Positions 11,980 to 23,872 of a stretch of 64,000 bases of DNA are shown here, in pieces; positions within the stretch are counted from its first letter, which is position 1; every line of letters starts with the position of its first letter. The position numbers were made by a program, and so were the translations under genes. Source of the stretch: Mortierella sp. BCC40632 (Eukaryota; Mortierellomycota; Mortierellomycetes; Mortierellales; Mortierellaceae); the NCBI GenBank assembly GCA_011634665.1, contig WAEK01000017.1, positions 310,001 through 374,000 on the forward strand, given 5' to 3'. The notes beneath the pieces were generated by a model, which saw only the letters and a program-made list of their open reading frames with translations, was not told where the DNA came from and did not search any database.

Positions 11980-13242
11980 ATGGCCTCCTCAAGAAGCAGA
12001 TTCGACTTTAGTCCCGCCACACGCGAAACCTCTCTGTACGACAACTACGACGACGGCTATGGCAGTGATGGCCTTGGGCCGTCCTGGCTAACCACTGCCT
12101 ATCCACGCGCACTCTGCTCCATCTACCCGATGGGCGACGTGGATTGTTGGGATCTCCTCCTCACTTCTTCCCAACCCTGCGATCTCTCCCACCTAGACTA
12201 CACTTCCAATCGCTCATCCACTCCCCTCCAAGGCTCCAGATCTCGTCGACTCTATGGTATAGATGCGGATAACCGTGCAGGTGCCGTGGTGGCTGCTCGA
12301 CAAGAGCAAGCCATTGCTATGGACCAAGATACTGGTTCCTCAAAGGCCCGTCGACAAGATCATGGCCAATTCGAAGGTTCGAGACGAGGTGTGGTTCTGC
12401 TGCGTGAACCCTTTGAGCAAGACTCACAAACCAAAGCCGAGTCGTTCCCACGATCCATTCCCAAGGATGCCCCCAAGAATAAGGCTACGCAAAGCTCATG
12501 GTACCCACACCAGCGCCAGCTCAAGCATTCAGATATCCAACAATACGATTCAGATGACCTTATCAGAGACAATGAGGAGAACGACGACCAAGTGGACGAG
12601 GTGGCTCGTGATCTAGCAGAGCTAGAGGCTGTCAGCCCTGGCGCTGGCCTGCTGTCGCAAGCACTCTGCAACATTGGATTCGACTGCATCGACTACTTTA
12701 CAATGACCAGAGACAATGATGATGATGATGATGATGATATCAAAAGGACCTTGCCACCGCCACCATTATCATCATCATCATCGCTACCATCATCATCCTT
12801 ATCTCGTCGAACAAGATCTGTCAGTCATGCCACTGCAGAGTCAGACTCTGTCCTGGAGACTCGTCGCCCCACGTCAACTCGAGCCAAGAGCGACGGACAC
12901 CATTGCAACACATTCGAGAGACTTGGAGAGGCCGACTCGCCAGTACTCAAGACACTCTCCGCCTCCAGATCAATGCCCGTGCCAACTTCGACCTCCGAGC
13001 TGAACCTAGACTTGGACATATCCTCGGGTTGGGCTGCTGCCGTCTGTGGGAAACGGATGGCAGCCTTGGAACGGAAACGGGTTCTATCGCGATCTTCGAG
13101 TTCTCATGACTATTGGACTGCTTCTTCCCTCTCCATGCCCTCTGTAGAAGACGCGTCCAATGTAGAAGGTTCGGACCTAGCGAGTCCTTGGTTTGAGACG
13201 TGGGATCGATTGTCACGTTGGGAAGAGGTTGCGTATCGATAA
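11980..13242 (+). CDS. Unknown, mostly disordered protein
   Basis: A single exon of 420 residues from ATG 11980 (context CCACAATGG) to TAA 13242. The open frame extends upstream only through GA-repeat and pyrimidine-rich leader sequence, so the internal ATG is preferred. I recognise no domain. There is a semi-ordered N-terminal part (YDNYDDGYGSDGLGPSWL, then CSIYPMGDVDCWDLLL), a run of eight Asp codons near residue 248, a Pro/Ser run, and a Trp-rich C-terminus (SPWFETWDRLSRWEEVAYR) that looks like a short binding motif. No signal peptide or membrane helix. It shares its promoter region with the GRASP gene and may be co-regulated with it; that is inference. Confidence 0.65.
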   Translation: MASSRSRFDFSPATRETSLYDNYDDGYGSDGLGPSWLTTAYPRALCSIYPMGDVDCWDLLLTSSQPCDLSHLDYTSNRSSTPLQGSRSRRLYGIDADNRAGAVVAARQEQAIAMDQDTGSSKARRQDHGQFEGSRRGVVLLREPFEQDSQTKAESFPRSIPKDAPKNKATQSSWYPHQRQLKHSDIQQYDSDDLIRDNEENDDQVDEVARDLAELEAVSPGAGLLSQALCNIGFDCIDYFTMTRDNDDDDDDDIKRTLPPPPLSSSSSLPSSSLSRRTRSVSHATAESDSVLETRRPTSTRAKSDGHHCNTFERLGEADSPVLKTLSASRSMPVPTSTSELNLDLDISSGWAAAVCGKRMAALERKRVLSRSSSSHDYWTASSLSMPSVEDASNVEGSDLASPWFETWDRLSRWEEVAYR

Positions 13243-15646
13243 AAATGACGAACAAAAAACGCTAACCTGAGATGGCCTGGGCAGACGACAGAAGAACTTT
13301 TTTTTTCGAGGTGCGATGTCCTTTTGGGCTTGTTTTATGAATCCGCTTAAACAACTCGGCGATTATTAGTGAAGCAAACACATGGAAAGTGTGCCATCAT
13401 TGAACAGCCAACAATAACCACACAATAACAACAACAGCAAAAAAGAAAAGAAAAGACAGGCAAGGCTATGTAGATCCTCATGTTGTTGTGCTGCTGCTGG
13501 GAAAGAAAGGGAGGAGGGGAGAGGGTGCATGCACTTTCCATGTTCGTTGTGCATCTCAACAACCATATCCAAACAACAGCGACAAAACCGTCTGACGTTC
13601 CCTTTCGTCATGGATCAATAGAGCCAACGTTGGAGGTAGCAGTGACCATGACGATTACGAGATCGACCCCCTCTTTACCATAGTGCCATATATTCTCCGC
13701 ACATCGTTTGACCTCTTACCCCTTTTCAATGTACCTCTATTTTTCTTTTTCTTTTTCCTTTTTTTTCAAACTCTCTTCATGGCACCTGCCGATGGCTTCT
13801 CTGGCAGTGTTGCATTCATCATGCAGTCTAGCAAAAGGGCACTTGAATTCATTCAATAAAAACTACGCATACAAGACCAGTGGGCCGCGCTTCCGTCCTT
13901 TCCTCCCCCTGATACACTTCATCGCAATTCTCCATGGAAAGAGAGACCGACAGGCGAAAACAGCCAACATTTGGGCAGAGGATGACAATGGCTAGGTATT
14001 TGTCATTGTTGTGAAAAGAGAGGAGGGAGAATGGATGTCGATTCTTTTTATATGATAATGACAACAACTGTCCAGCAATGGGCAATCCGTGTCAACAATG
14101 GACGAAAAAATAGGGGTTGCAAAGGAGGTGAGGCGTGGCGCGTGTGTGGAGAAGGGGGTGAGAGAGAGAGAGAGAGAGGAGCAAAGAGAGAGCCACATGT
14201 TACGCATTCGTGCATCGGCCCAACCATGGGGTCCTTGCTGTTATCGGTCAAAAAGAGGGCAAAGCCCATTACCGACTACGCTGCCACGGTTGTCAGCTCC
14301 TGGTCCGAGGGAATGCAAGTGGTGATGGGCATGACCGATCCTTGGCAGGGAGAAATAATCAAAGAAGAAAAAAAAGAAAGAGAGGCGAGGATCCAAGAAG
14401 ACCATTGCTCGCTCTTGTATTCCTTGAAGGCGTACTACCCTGTGTGTGGACAGACAACAAGAAGCAAGAAGCAAGAAGAAACGACCTTCTCTTACCCGCT
14501 CTCTCGCTCCCTTTTTTTTTTTTTTTTTTTCTCACTCTCATTCTCTTTCTTTCTTCTCATACCCCTCATCGCCTGATCAGCATCGGTCCGTTTGGTTGCT
14601 TGGCCATTGCCGTGCTCGATACACAGGGGTGGGACACGAGCCATACTGGCTGACAATGGACCTGACTCATTGAAGGTCTGCTCCTGTCTGTACTGCTCTG
14701 CAAAGCTTTGCCTGGGTCTGGGCAGCGGACCTTTGCCGGGGTCCGTCCTCCCTTGTCTTTTCTCTGCTTGGCAGCCAGAGGTGTGGGTGACCCGGCTCTT
14801 TATTCCTGCGACCAAATCTCTCCCCCTCTCCCCTCCACCACGACTCACAAGGCAAATGGCTCCATGGGCGGAGCGCAAGTATAGTCGAAAAGAGAAGAAG
14901 GCGGGCGGCCCTGACCTCGATAGGCCCGCGGGTGTGCGTGGTGGATGCGTGTCGGATGCACTGCCTGCGGCAGGGGGTCGGTCAGCGTGCTAGTCAGGCC
15001 TCACTTTGTTCTGCGTTGGACCATGACGGACTTGTCCCCCCTGCCCCCTTTCATTCAGTCAGGCCATTCGTCTTTTTTTCTTTTCCTTCTTTCTCTTCTC
15101 TCTCTTTCTCTCTCTCTCTCTCTTCTCTCTTCTCTCTCCTCTCTTCTCTTTTCTCTTTTCTCATTTCTCTCTCTCTATCCCTCTCTCTATCTTTCTCATA
15201 ACTACTACTCTTCTTACCATCTCTGTTTGTGATTCCATTTCACCATTTCCATTTCAGCATCTCGAATCACCTTGTCTGCCTAATCCAGCCTGTGTGCGAA
15301 CTACTTTGTGTGCGTGTGCGCGTGTGTGCTCCTTCTCTCCTCCACTCACTTCCTCTCTTGCCTGTCTCTGTCCCTCTGTCCCTGTCCCTGTCCCTGACTC
15401 CGCCTCCATCAGAGCCCAAGAACCTCTCTCTGCCACAACGACCACCTTCTCCTCTGCCACAACGACCACCTTCTCCTCTGCCCATTCTCCGCCACCTTGC
15501 TCCCCTAAGCCAAAGCACGCATCACCCTCTCCTCCCCCCGCCTGCCCCCCCCCCCCAGTGGTCTCCTGGCCACCCCCCCCCCTTTGCTTCTTCTCTCTCC
15601 ACCTCCCCCTCGGCTCTGACGCCACGGCCTCGTGCAAGAGGTGGGA
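13243..15646. other. Intergenic plus long 5' leader of the RhoGEF gene
   Basis: About 2.4 kb. It holds a GA microsatellite (14160-14178), A/T runs, a CT-rich tract (15070-15200) and a 24-bp direct repeat CCACAACGACCACCTTCTCC at 15437 and 15461. Frames of up to 180 codons exist but are compositional, overlap each other on both strands and have no recognisable domain. The last ~400 bp are C/T-rich, as expected for a fungal promoter and leader. Confidence 0.45.
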
Positions 15647-18600
15647 ATGGCAAAGGCAAACAAAGACGCACAGACGGATGACACAGGCCCTTCAGCCCCT
15701 GCCTCCAGATCCACAACGGCCTCCTCCTCCTCCTCCTCCTCACATCCACCTCCTACCCAGTTCAACAGCCATCACCAGCAACAGCCATTCAACATCCATC
15801 AGCGTGTTCGCCAACATGGACCCCATGCTGCCAATGGTGCTCGCTACAGCGTTTCCCCCCCTGCCATTCGCCAGTCCTGGCTCGTCTCCAGTCACCGGGC
15901 TTCTCCCTCGACTGCACCCCCAGAGACTACCTCGGTCATGACCCTCAACCAGCGATCGCATAACCGCCGCTCTGATGCTTCTGTCCTTGCTTCATCCACC
16001 TCGGCCTCGACGATGGGGTCCAGCAACTCGCTGATGGGATCCAGCACCATCTCAACCACAGCTTCGTTCACAGCCATGGCGACCACCACGCCCTCTTCAA
16101 CTATCACCTCGACTACTTCCTCACACATGATCACGTCTAGTGTTCCGCCAAGCTCGACCATGAATCACCCCCATCCTCGCGAACGCAGGAACTTTAGTGG
16201 CAGCGCAAGGTCACGACTTAGCAGGATTGACCAGCTGAACAGGATCCACAGCTCGAACATGTCTTTGTCGAATCCAGTCGATACCGCTCTACCCTCCCCA
16301 ACCACACCCCTCTCCCCACAGCGATCTCGTCTTAGTCTTCAGTCGCCTATCAGTCAGCTTGCAGCCGCTGCAGCAGCTGCTGCAGCCACAGAACCCCCGT
16401 TTTCGCCAGGGAATGTGTCGAGCAGCACGGGGGTGTCAGGGGGTTGGACATCGGACTCTACTGCATCGCCCATCACCCCTGTGTCGGTGCCTGAATCTAC
16501 TATCCCTAGGGGTATGCATCTTCCAGGAGACGCAGAGGAACTCTCATCCACCCTTAGTCCAAACCACGCGATCCATATGAACAGCAACACGAGTTATCCC
16601 CGCCATATCCTTGTTCGCTCCACATCCCCACAACGAGGTGGCAACGGAGGCGGCGAAGGAGGCGGTTCAGTGCTTGCGGACGAGTTTTCATCTTCGTTAC
16701 CATTGCCTTCCTTTGCAGCTGGTGTCGAGGTTGCTCACAACAGTAACTCTGTACCCTCGACCATTAGTGGGACATCCGCTGCGATGGTAGTCAATGACCG
16801 ATCAGGAAGACATGCCTCTATGCCTCTACTTCGATCTGCATGGCGACTCCAGGATCATCCTGACCCGGACCCTGAACCTGAGAATGAGGACGAGTCGTCC
16901 GACCTGACGACGCTACAGGAGCAGGCAGAGAGTCCCACGGGCTGGTCAAGTTCCAAAAATGGGTTCCAATATTCGTCAACCAACGCGTCCTCGACGACCA
17001 CACTTGACCAAATACCACAGCAGCAGCAGCAACAGCAACAGCAACAACATCCTTATTCGCATCTGTCGCAACTGCAGCAACAACAGAGTGGTCGAGTGAC
17101 CCATTCTCGACAGGTGTCTGCTACAAGCACGTACTACACCATGACACCCAATGCCTCCAATCTAGATTTATCTCAACCGCCGACGACGATTGCCACGGCT
17201 GCCTCGAGCTTTGTCAATCTAAACTCAACCTTGGACCCTCCTTCTTCAGGAGCGACTATGGCATCATCGATAGCGGATCATGGCTCTGGAGGAGGACCAT
17301 CACATCCACCCTTGGCCCGCGCTCACCACAAGTCCAGCAAGTCCCCCCTTGCCCTCAAGCGTTCCTCGACTACCACAATTTCAAGCGCCTACAACTATAG
17401 TCCTTTTGCATCCAATCTCGGCCCATCCAACACTAATGGCAATGGTATTCACAGTAATAGCAGTAATCTTAATGACGATCAGTACCCCCGCAAGAGCCTG
17501 ACCTTGGAACGACAAAAGATCATTCTCGAGATCTTGAGGACAGAGCGGACCTATGTCGAAGGACTCATGGTCTTGAACGACCTCTTCTATGCACCTCTCA
17601 ATGCTCCCCACGTCAACAATCCGAATGCAGTACCCAATAGTCCCTATGGTCCTGGTCAGAGTCATCTCAACCGTTCTACAACCAGTCTTCATGGTATGCT
17701 CCCGAATGGAATCTCTGCACCCATGAACGCAGGTGTTGGTACATTGATTGGTATGGGTGCCGGTCTGGGCTCGACGGCCTATGGTCCCCCCGGCACCTCA
17801 GGAATGAGCACCGTCGGATCAAACTATTATTCGAATTCGACGGTCGGTTCCAATTCTACATTCGCAGGAGGCATTGGCACCATGACCTCTACGGTGGTTA
17901 CCTCGGTCGGGGCACCGTATCTCCCCAAGAAATCCGTGAATCACATCTTTTCGTATTTTGAGACGGTGTTGCATACGAACAAGCGACTGTTGACGTATCT
18001 TGAGAAACAGATTTGTGGATCGATCATGTCCCCTGGTCTGGATGCCGATGGAGAGGATGAAGAGGAGGCATATGAGAACAGTTATCGGCACGACGAGGAG
18101 GATGGACTGGAGGAGGAAGACGAGGAGGATCAAGACAGTGTACACGAACAAGGACGAGGCGGTCGAGGCAGAGGAGTCAGGAATGAGGGTCAAAACCTGA
18201 TTTGGGTTCCCTATGAGACTCAGGGAGGTGAGCGTCAAGAGATCCTAGTAATGGAAGAGGACTGGTGTATTGGTGAAATCTTTACAACCATGGTAAGAAA
18301 AGCCAATTTATTATTATTGTTGTTGTTGTCGTTGTTGTCGTTTCTTCTCGCTGTGTTCAATGATAGTAACAAGTAGGGAATTGTGGTTTTTGTGCCTGTT
18401 CTTTGGATACATTCTTTAGGCTCCCTTCCTAAAGACGTACTCCAACTTTGTCATGTCCCATGCTACTTCGTTGGCCCATATCAACGAGTGTATGAGAAAC
18501 AACGAGCGTTTTGCCGAGTTTATCCGAGTAAGTATCTCTTTTTTATTTTATTTTTATCTGCACTTTGCTTGATGGAGAATCTCTCCTCCCCTCCCCATAC

Positions 18601-21430
18601 ACTAATAGCTCTGTTTTTTTTTTAAAAAAAAAACATGATTACATGATGCGGAATTTTATCCCTCGATTAGACAACAGAGAGACGACCCGAATGCAAGAAC
18701 CTTAGTTTCCAGGCCCATCTCCTCTTGCCCGTCCAACGAATCCCTCGATACAAACTCCTCCTCGAAAGTGTCTTGAAGCATACCCCGGTCGACCATCCTG
18801 ATCATGATCAACTCCAAGAAGCCCTCCAAAGAATGGAACAAACCGCCAGTGTCGTGAACGAAAAGATTCGTCAACATGAAATGTCGGCCAAGATGGTTGA
18901 ACTTCAATCCAAGATCACGGGTATGAACGATCGATTGGTGGTTGCAGGTAGAGAGCTGATCCGTCGAGGGCTGGTTCAAAAGATTTGTCGTCGAAATGTT
19001 CAACCTCGAGTATTGTTGCTCTTTACGGATTGTTTGATCTGGACAAGTCCCGGTATGAATCCATTGGATGACAGGGACACGTTGATCTTTCATCGAAAAA
19101 ACTTGTTGGAGCAGTGTACAGTGATCATGGATGGTGTTGATATGGGTTCAATGTCCTCGACATCGATGCCAGGAGCGACTACCATGACCAATCATCACTC
19201 GAACACAACAGCCACTTCTGCCTTGTCTTCAACAACCACAGGAGCAGCGGATCCACCTGCTCGATACATGTTCCAAATCATTAGCTCCGAGAAATCCTCA
19301 GCCGTCTATGTCGAAGACCCGAAAGAACGACAAGCATGGATTGATGCGATCCGAAAGGCGACTGAGGAACACATTGCTAGAAAACGTACTCTGAAACCAA
19401 CTCAGAGCATAAGCACGGGTGTCGCTTCTGGATTTGGATTGGGTGGTGTCGGAGGACTGTTGAGACGAGAGACAGGATTCTGGTCACATCCTTTTGGTGG
19501 TGGTGGTGGCGGTGGTGGAACAGTCAGTGGTAACGGAGGAGGAGAAAGCTCGAATACGACCGACGATTCAGCATATGGACCAAGAGCCTCGTTCGACAGC
19601 ATCACAGGGATCCAAGGAGGGATTGGTTCATGGGCTATTGGATCGAATGGAGGTGTCTCTGGACCCGACGCTGGTTCTAACGCATTCTCGGGCAATCATG
19701 GTGGTCCACACAGAGAAGGTGTTCATGGGGAAGGTGTCGGTGCGTCCTCACGACCGAACCAACCTCTACGACGTGTGGTCGAGAACTACAATGCACCTGT
19801 TTGGATTCCCGATCAGAATGCGGCTCGGTGTATGATTTGCTCTGAAGACTTTAACACCTTGTTCAGACGGAAACATCATTGTCGACTCTGTGGCAAAGTT
19901 GTCTGTCGCAACTGTTCAACTCGCGTAAGTAGGCTTGGCTTGTTTCTTGAAGGGGGAAAAAAAAATGAAGGAGCGAAGCCTGGTCCTTTTTCAACAAGTA
20001 TGCTAACTGGCTCATGCGTCATTCCTTGGAATGGTTTTATTTTTCTTTTCTTTTCTCTCCTCTCCATCTCATCTACAGAGGGTCTGGATCAAGTCTACTG
20101 ACTTGGAGAGACCTGGACGAGCATGCGATGATTGCTACTTCAATATGTTCCCTGAGGACTATGACCAGACTCGAGCGACAACGGCCAATTCGGCTGCTTA
20201 CCTTGCACCCCCTCCAATGACAAGCGAACCCATGACCATGGAGCAACAAGAAAAGACGGATCGACGAACAAGTCAACATAGTATGGATGGGTATCTTGTT
20301 CGACCTGAAGATTATTCATCAGAGCCTGGAGGCTTGACAACAGGCGCTGCTGGAATGGTTCGAGGTTTTGTTGAAGCAGGTCTGAATAGGGTAAGACATC
20401 AAAATCATTCCTAGAGTCTTACGAGACCCAGAGTCCTCTCCTTCAATTGTTTCGGGAGGATAGATTCAAGTTGAATGGTCCACTCAACGCGTTGACTCTT
20501 TACCACAATTGTCTGTAAATGATTTTAGATGAAGAGCCGATCAAACACGAACCAAGACAAACCAACCGAGTCTGGAGCCACTGAGATCAATAGTCCAGGG
20601 ACAGATGATCAAGGCCCTGGACAAGAGGACCCAGCTGTCAAGGAACGCAGGCGAGAGCGAGGTAGCAACCGAAGGAGTGATTGTTTCTCTAGTCCAACTC
20701 TGGCGGAGCAAAATGTGACAAGCGTAAAATCCTGTGGACTCTGCAAAGAGGAATTTACCCTGTTCAAGTGGAGGGTAAGTCTTCCTCTTATGATTCTGTA
20801 GCCAAGCCATTGTTGCACTGCGTTAAAGGTTCGACGTGACAGTTTGCCGGAATACTAAACTGGAATGATTCTTTGTCTATTTCAACCGACTTATAGAACG
20901 TATGCCAGCAATGCAGAAGAGTCGTGTGCTCCAACTGCTTGACCAAGCGTCAGATTGACCATTTCTTCTTGATGGGACTCGAAGTAGAAGGAAAGCTCGA
21001 GAAAGAACACGAGTCACGGTCGCTGGACTACACGAACGGTTCTCCTGAAGGGGACGAGACCAAGGATTCGACGGCAACATCTGCTCAGCCAGAGACAAAG
21101 GTCTCGCATTCCAATGGTGGCAGTAGTAGTTCGAACAATAGCACAGGAGGTACTGGCTTGAGCTCCAACACTAGTGGGAACACGGCCATGAGTGCAGTGG
21201 CAGGAACTGGCTTTGGTTGGCGCGGATCCAGGGCTAATACGGACAGTGGACATGGTCAAGCGGAGAAACTATGTGACCCATGCTATATGGGGCTGTCGGC
21301 GGATCAGGTCCAGGTGCTCGAGTCGGGCGGTGGATGGCAATATTACCAGGCTACATTATCGCGAGCGCAGTCTCAGGGACTCGCCGCAGCTCTTGCGCAG
21401 AGTCACCTCGATGGTCAACACAAGGAGTGA
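15647..21430 (+). CDS. Rho guanine-nucleotide exchange factor with DH, PH, FYVE and a second FYVE-like domain
   Basis: Six exons (15647-18292, 18420-18527, 18671-19924, 20079-20390, 20529-20774, 20897-21430), all junctions phase 0, give 1699 residues. Residues 1-610 are disordered (Ser/Thr-rich, poly-Ala, poly-Gln at 17019-17047). The DH domain starts near 618 (ILEILRTERTYVEGLMVL), is broken by a Gly/Asn-rich insert and an acidic insert, and ends with LLPVQRIPRYKLLLESVL. The PH domain spans ~1005-1155 (GLVQKICRRN, LLLFTDCLIW). A FYVE zinc finger at ~1295-1358 shows WIPD, RRKHHCRLCG and CRNC, so it should bind phosphatidylinositol 3-phosphate on endosomes. A second FYVE-like finger (~1508-1650; CGLC, CQQC, CSNC, CDPC) lacks the basic RRKHH motif and carries a ~100-residue insert. 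The family activates Rho/Cdc42 GTPases, as animal FGD proteins do. The start is the first ATG in frame; an upstream coding exon is possible. Confidence 0.9.
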
Positions 21431-21488
21431 ATGTTTGACCCAAAAAGAAAAGAAAAGAAAAGAAAAAAAAAAGGTCTCCAATACCCAA

Positions 21489-21494
21489 AATAAA
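21489..21494 (+). terminator. Polyadenylation signal AATAAA after the RhoGEF gene
   Basis: AATAAA lies 59 bp after the TGA of the RhoGEF gene, following an A-rich stretch. It is the canonical hexamer at the expected distance for a fungal 3' UTR. Confidence 0.45.
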
Positions 21495-21852
21495 TGAAGG
21501 ACAAAAATGTCCGAGAGGAATACTGCGGCAGTCAACTCACGAGAGAAAAAAGAGTCGTTTGAAGCAAAATTGCCACGAGTTGCCACCAATTTGAGGCCAA
21601 GATAAATATTGACTGTGCTGAGGGGGGAGTTGGGTTTGGACATCCTTTCAAACGATTACTTCTTTCCATTCCCCAACCTAGCAGATTCACAGAAGAAAGA
21701 AAAAATAGTCGCACTACCAAACCAACACGTCGAGCTCCATTCTGACTTTTTGGTCTAGATCACTCTTTTTTTTTTTTTTTTTTTTTTTTTTTGTTTTTCT
21801 CACTTTTTTCTTGCATTCATTTCATTTCGTCTCATTTCCTCATTTTCCCATC

Positions 21853-22050
21853 ATGCCAGCCGAGCGAATTACACGACGAGGCTCTGCCGGAATCCACTCC
21901 TCTCTCTTGAAGTCCACATCAGTCGTCAAGCCTGCAACCACTGCAGCCGTTTCTACCAAGGCTAAGCTGGCCAACAAGGACGCTGATGGTCGACCTATTG
22001 CCACAGATGAAGATATTGCCAGTATGTCTGCCGTTTCACTATATCTGGCT

Positions 22051-22081
<31 letters not shown>

Positions 22082-22740
22082 CCTTAGTTGAAAATGCCAA
22101 CGAGAAATCTGCTCTTCTGTTTCTAAGCTCTTTCTCTCTCTCTCTCTCTCCCTCTCTTACTGTAGCTGTTCATCCCTATCCGCTAACGGTCAAAGAAAGA
22201 GAGAATGCCATCAACAGGCTTACAGGTCGCAAAGTGACACCCTTTCAGTTTCAAGTTTACGACATGTGTGCACAAGTAAATGATGTTCCCTATCTTTTTC
22301 TCTCACACTTTCTCTCATATTCTTCGCTCCCTTCAACTTGCAAATTGCTCATTCCTCTCTCTCTTTATCTCTCTCTCTTTCTCCTTACGATTACTTTACC
22401 TTAGATTCCCAAGGGCAAGATCTCTACCTATAAGCACATCTCGGATGCCCTCAACTCGTCATCGCGTGCCGTTGGACAGGCACTCAAAATCAATCCTTTT
22501 GCGCCATTGCCTGTGCCTTGTCACCGTGTCCTAGACTCGAAGCTGTACATTGGCGGGTTCATGGGACAGTGGGGAGAAGGAGAGAAGGTGGATAACAAGA
22601 GAGCAAAACTTTACCATGAAGGAGTCCTGATGGATGACACAGACCACGTGGCTGCCCATGTCCGAGATTCGGTCATGTTTCGAGATTTCAAGACGTCCAA
22701 AGAAACAACGTCCTCTGCACAATTGGCTAAAGTAGCGTAA
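21853..22740 (+). CDS. MGT1: O6-methylguanine-DNA methyltransferase
   Basis: Three exons, 21853-22021, 22166-22275 and 22405-22740, encode 204 residues. The suicide enzyme transfers the alkyl group from O6-alkylguanine to its own cysteine. The active-site box VPCHRVL is present with the acceptor at Cys132, preceded by IPKGKISTYKHIS (DNA-binding helix-turn-helix region) and RAVGQALKINP, whose Arg114 is the arginine finger. Length and order match the compact fungal and bacterial enzymes. The N-terminal ~60 residues are basic/Ala-Ser rich and may hold a nuclear signal. The first in-frame ATG is at 21853; upstream is a T-rich leader. The first intron carries a 25-nt T run. Confidence 0.93.
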
Positions 22741-23736
22741 AGGAAGGGAGAGGAAGAGAGTGTGTGTGTAGTAAGGTAATTACAAAGAGGCGTTTAGTTT
22801 ATATTGATTCTTTTTTTATTTTATTTTTTTCTTGTCCTTGTCCTTTTTCTTGCCCCTCAGCAGCTTTCTATTTAAAAAAACATAGAGAGAGAGAGCAAAC
22901 AACTTTTTCCAGATCTGGCACTGTTCTTCTCTAGTCGTCAGTTCATTATTGAGAACTTGGGTTGTACCATCCTCTAGTGATTTTTAAAGACCCGAGTTTG
23001 ACGCGATCCTCTGCCTATGCTTTTCTCTATGCTTTCCATTGACACAAGATTACCACCATCATATTTTGGCCGTCACGAGATTTTTTTATTTTTTTATTTT
23101 CTTTTCTTTTCAGTGTACAAAATCCAAGGATGGTAATGAAAATGTGGCGGTTTTTCCCTCTTCGGAAGGCTGTTGTGTGAGTACGTCCCCCCTCCCTCAG
23201 CCCAAGGTCATTTGTTGCGTCATCCCTTTTTTACTGGAAAGGATTGAATTTAGGCTCTCTCTCTCGTTCTCTCTCCGCCACGTAGTCCTTCCCTTATTAT
23301 TCACAAGTATCTCTTAACAACTCAAAAGTTGGGTAAAACTCAACTATGTGGTCTGTAGAAAACTCATGAAAGAAAGGAAGATCACTCCGTTTCAACAAAG
23401 ACAGAAGAAAGAGTCGAGAAATCGGGATAGAAATGTAATCAAATGGACTGAGTGATCTGAAATGCAAGAGGTCAAAGGGGTCACTCGACCTCCAAACAGG
23501 TTCCTTATTTTGTTGTCGAAAGAAAACAAAACAAAATAAAATACAGGAAAGGATCCCCAGAGGAATGGGGGTAAACTCTTTTAGGAAGATTGCTTGGCGA
23601 GCTTTGCAGGCTCTCTCACAAACAAAAGCAAGAAAAAAAAAAAACGGAAGCAAAGGCTGGAGATGACAGATTCAGGTTGCACAAACCTTCTGTTCCGCCT
23701 CTTCATCCGCGCCTGAGAGTTTTGTGCTGCGGTTCT
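22741..23736. other. Intergenic, nothing recognised
   Basis: About 1 kb containing T-rich patches, a GT run near 22760 and short frames on both strands with no recognisable domain. The left part is presumably the 3' UTR of the methyltransferase gene, the right part the promoter of the next gene. Confidence 0.5.
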
Positions 23737-23745
23737 GACCAGGGG

Positions 23746-23752
23746 TATAAAA
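23746..23752 (+). promoter_or_regulatory. TATA box of the membrane-protein gene
   Basis: TATAAAA stands in GGGGTATAAAACCGG, 121 bp before the ATG at 23873, with a pyrimidine-rich stretch about 30 bp downstream where transcription could start. Confidence 0.6.
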
Positions 23753-23872
23753 CCGGTTCAGTTGCCACTCTCTTCTTGCTCTAATCCTCATCCTAGCTTC
23801 CTCCTCCCCCTCTCCCCATACAGCCTCTTCTTCCCTTACCAACCTACTACAAGGGGGAACCAAATAACCACC

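Noticed and set aside
14031..14993. Several overlapping 100-180-codon frames upstream of the RhoGEF
   Set aside because: They overlap on both strands, contain GA and T runs, have no domain and lie in a likely promoter region.
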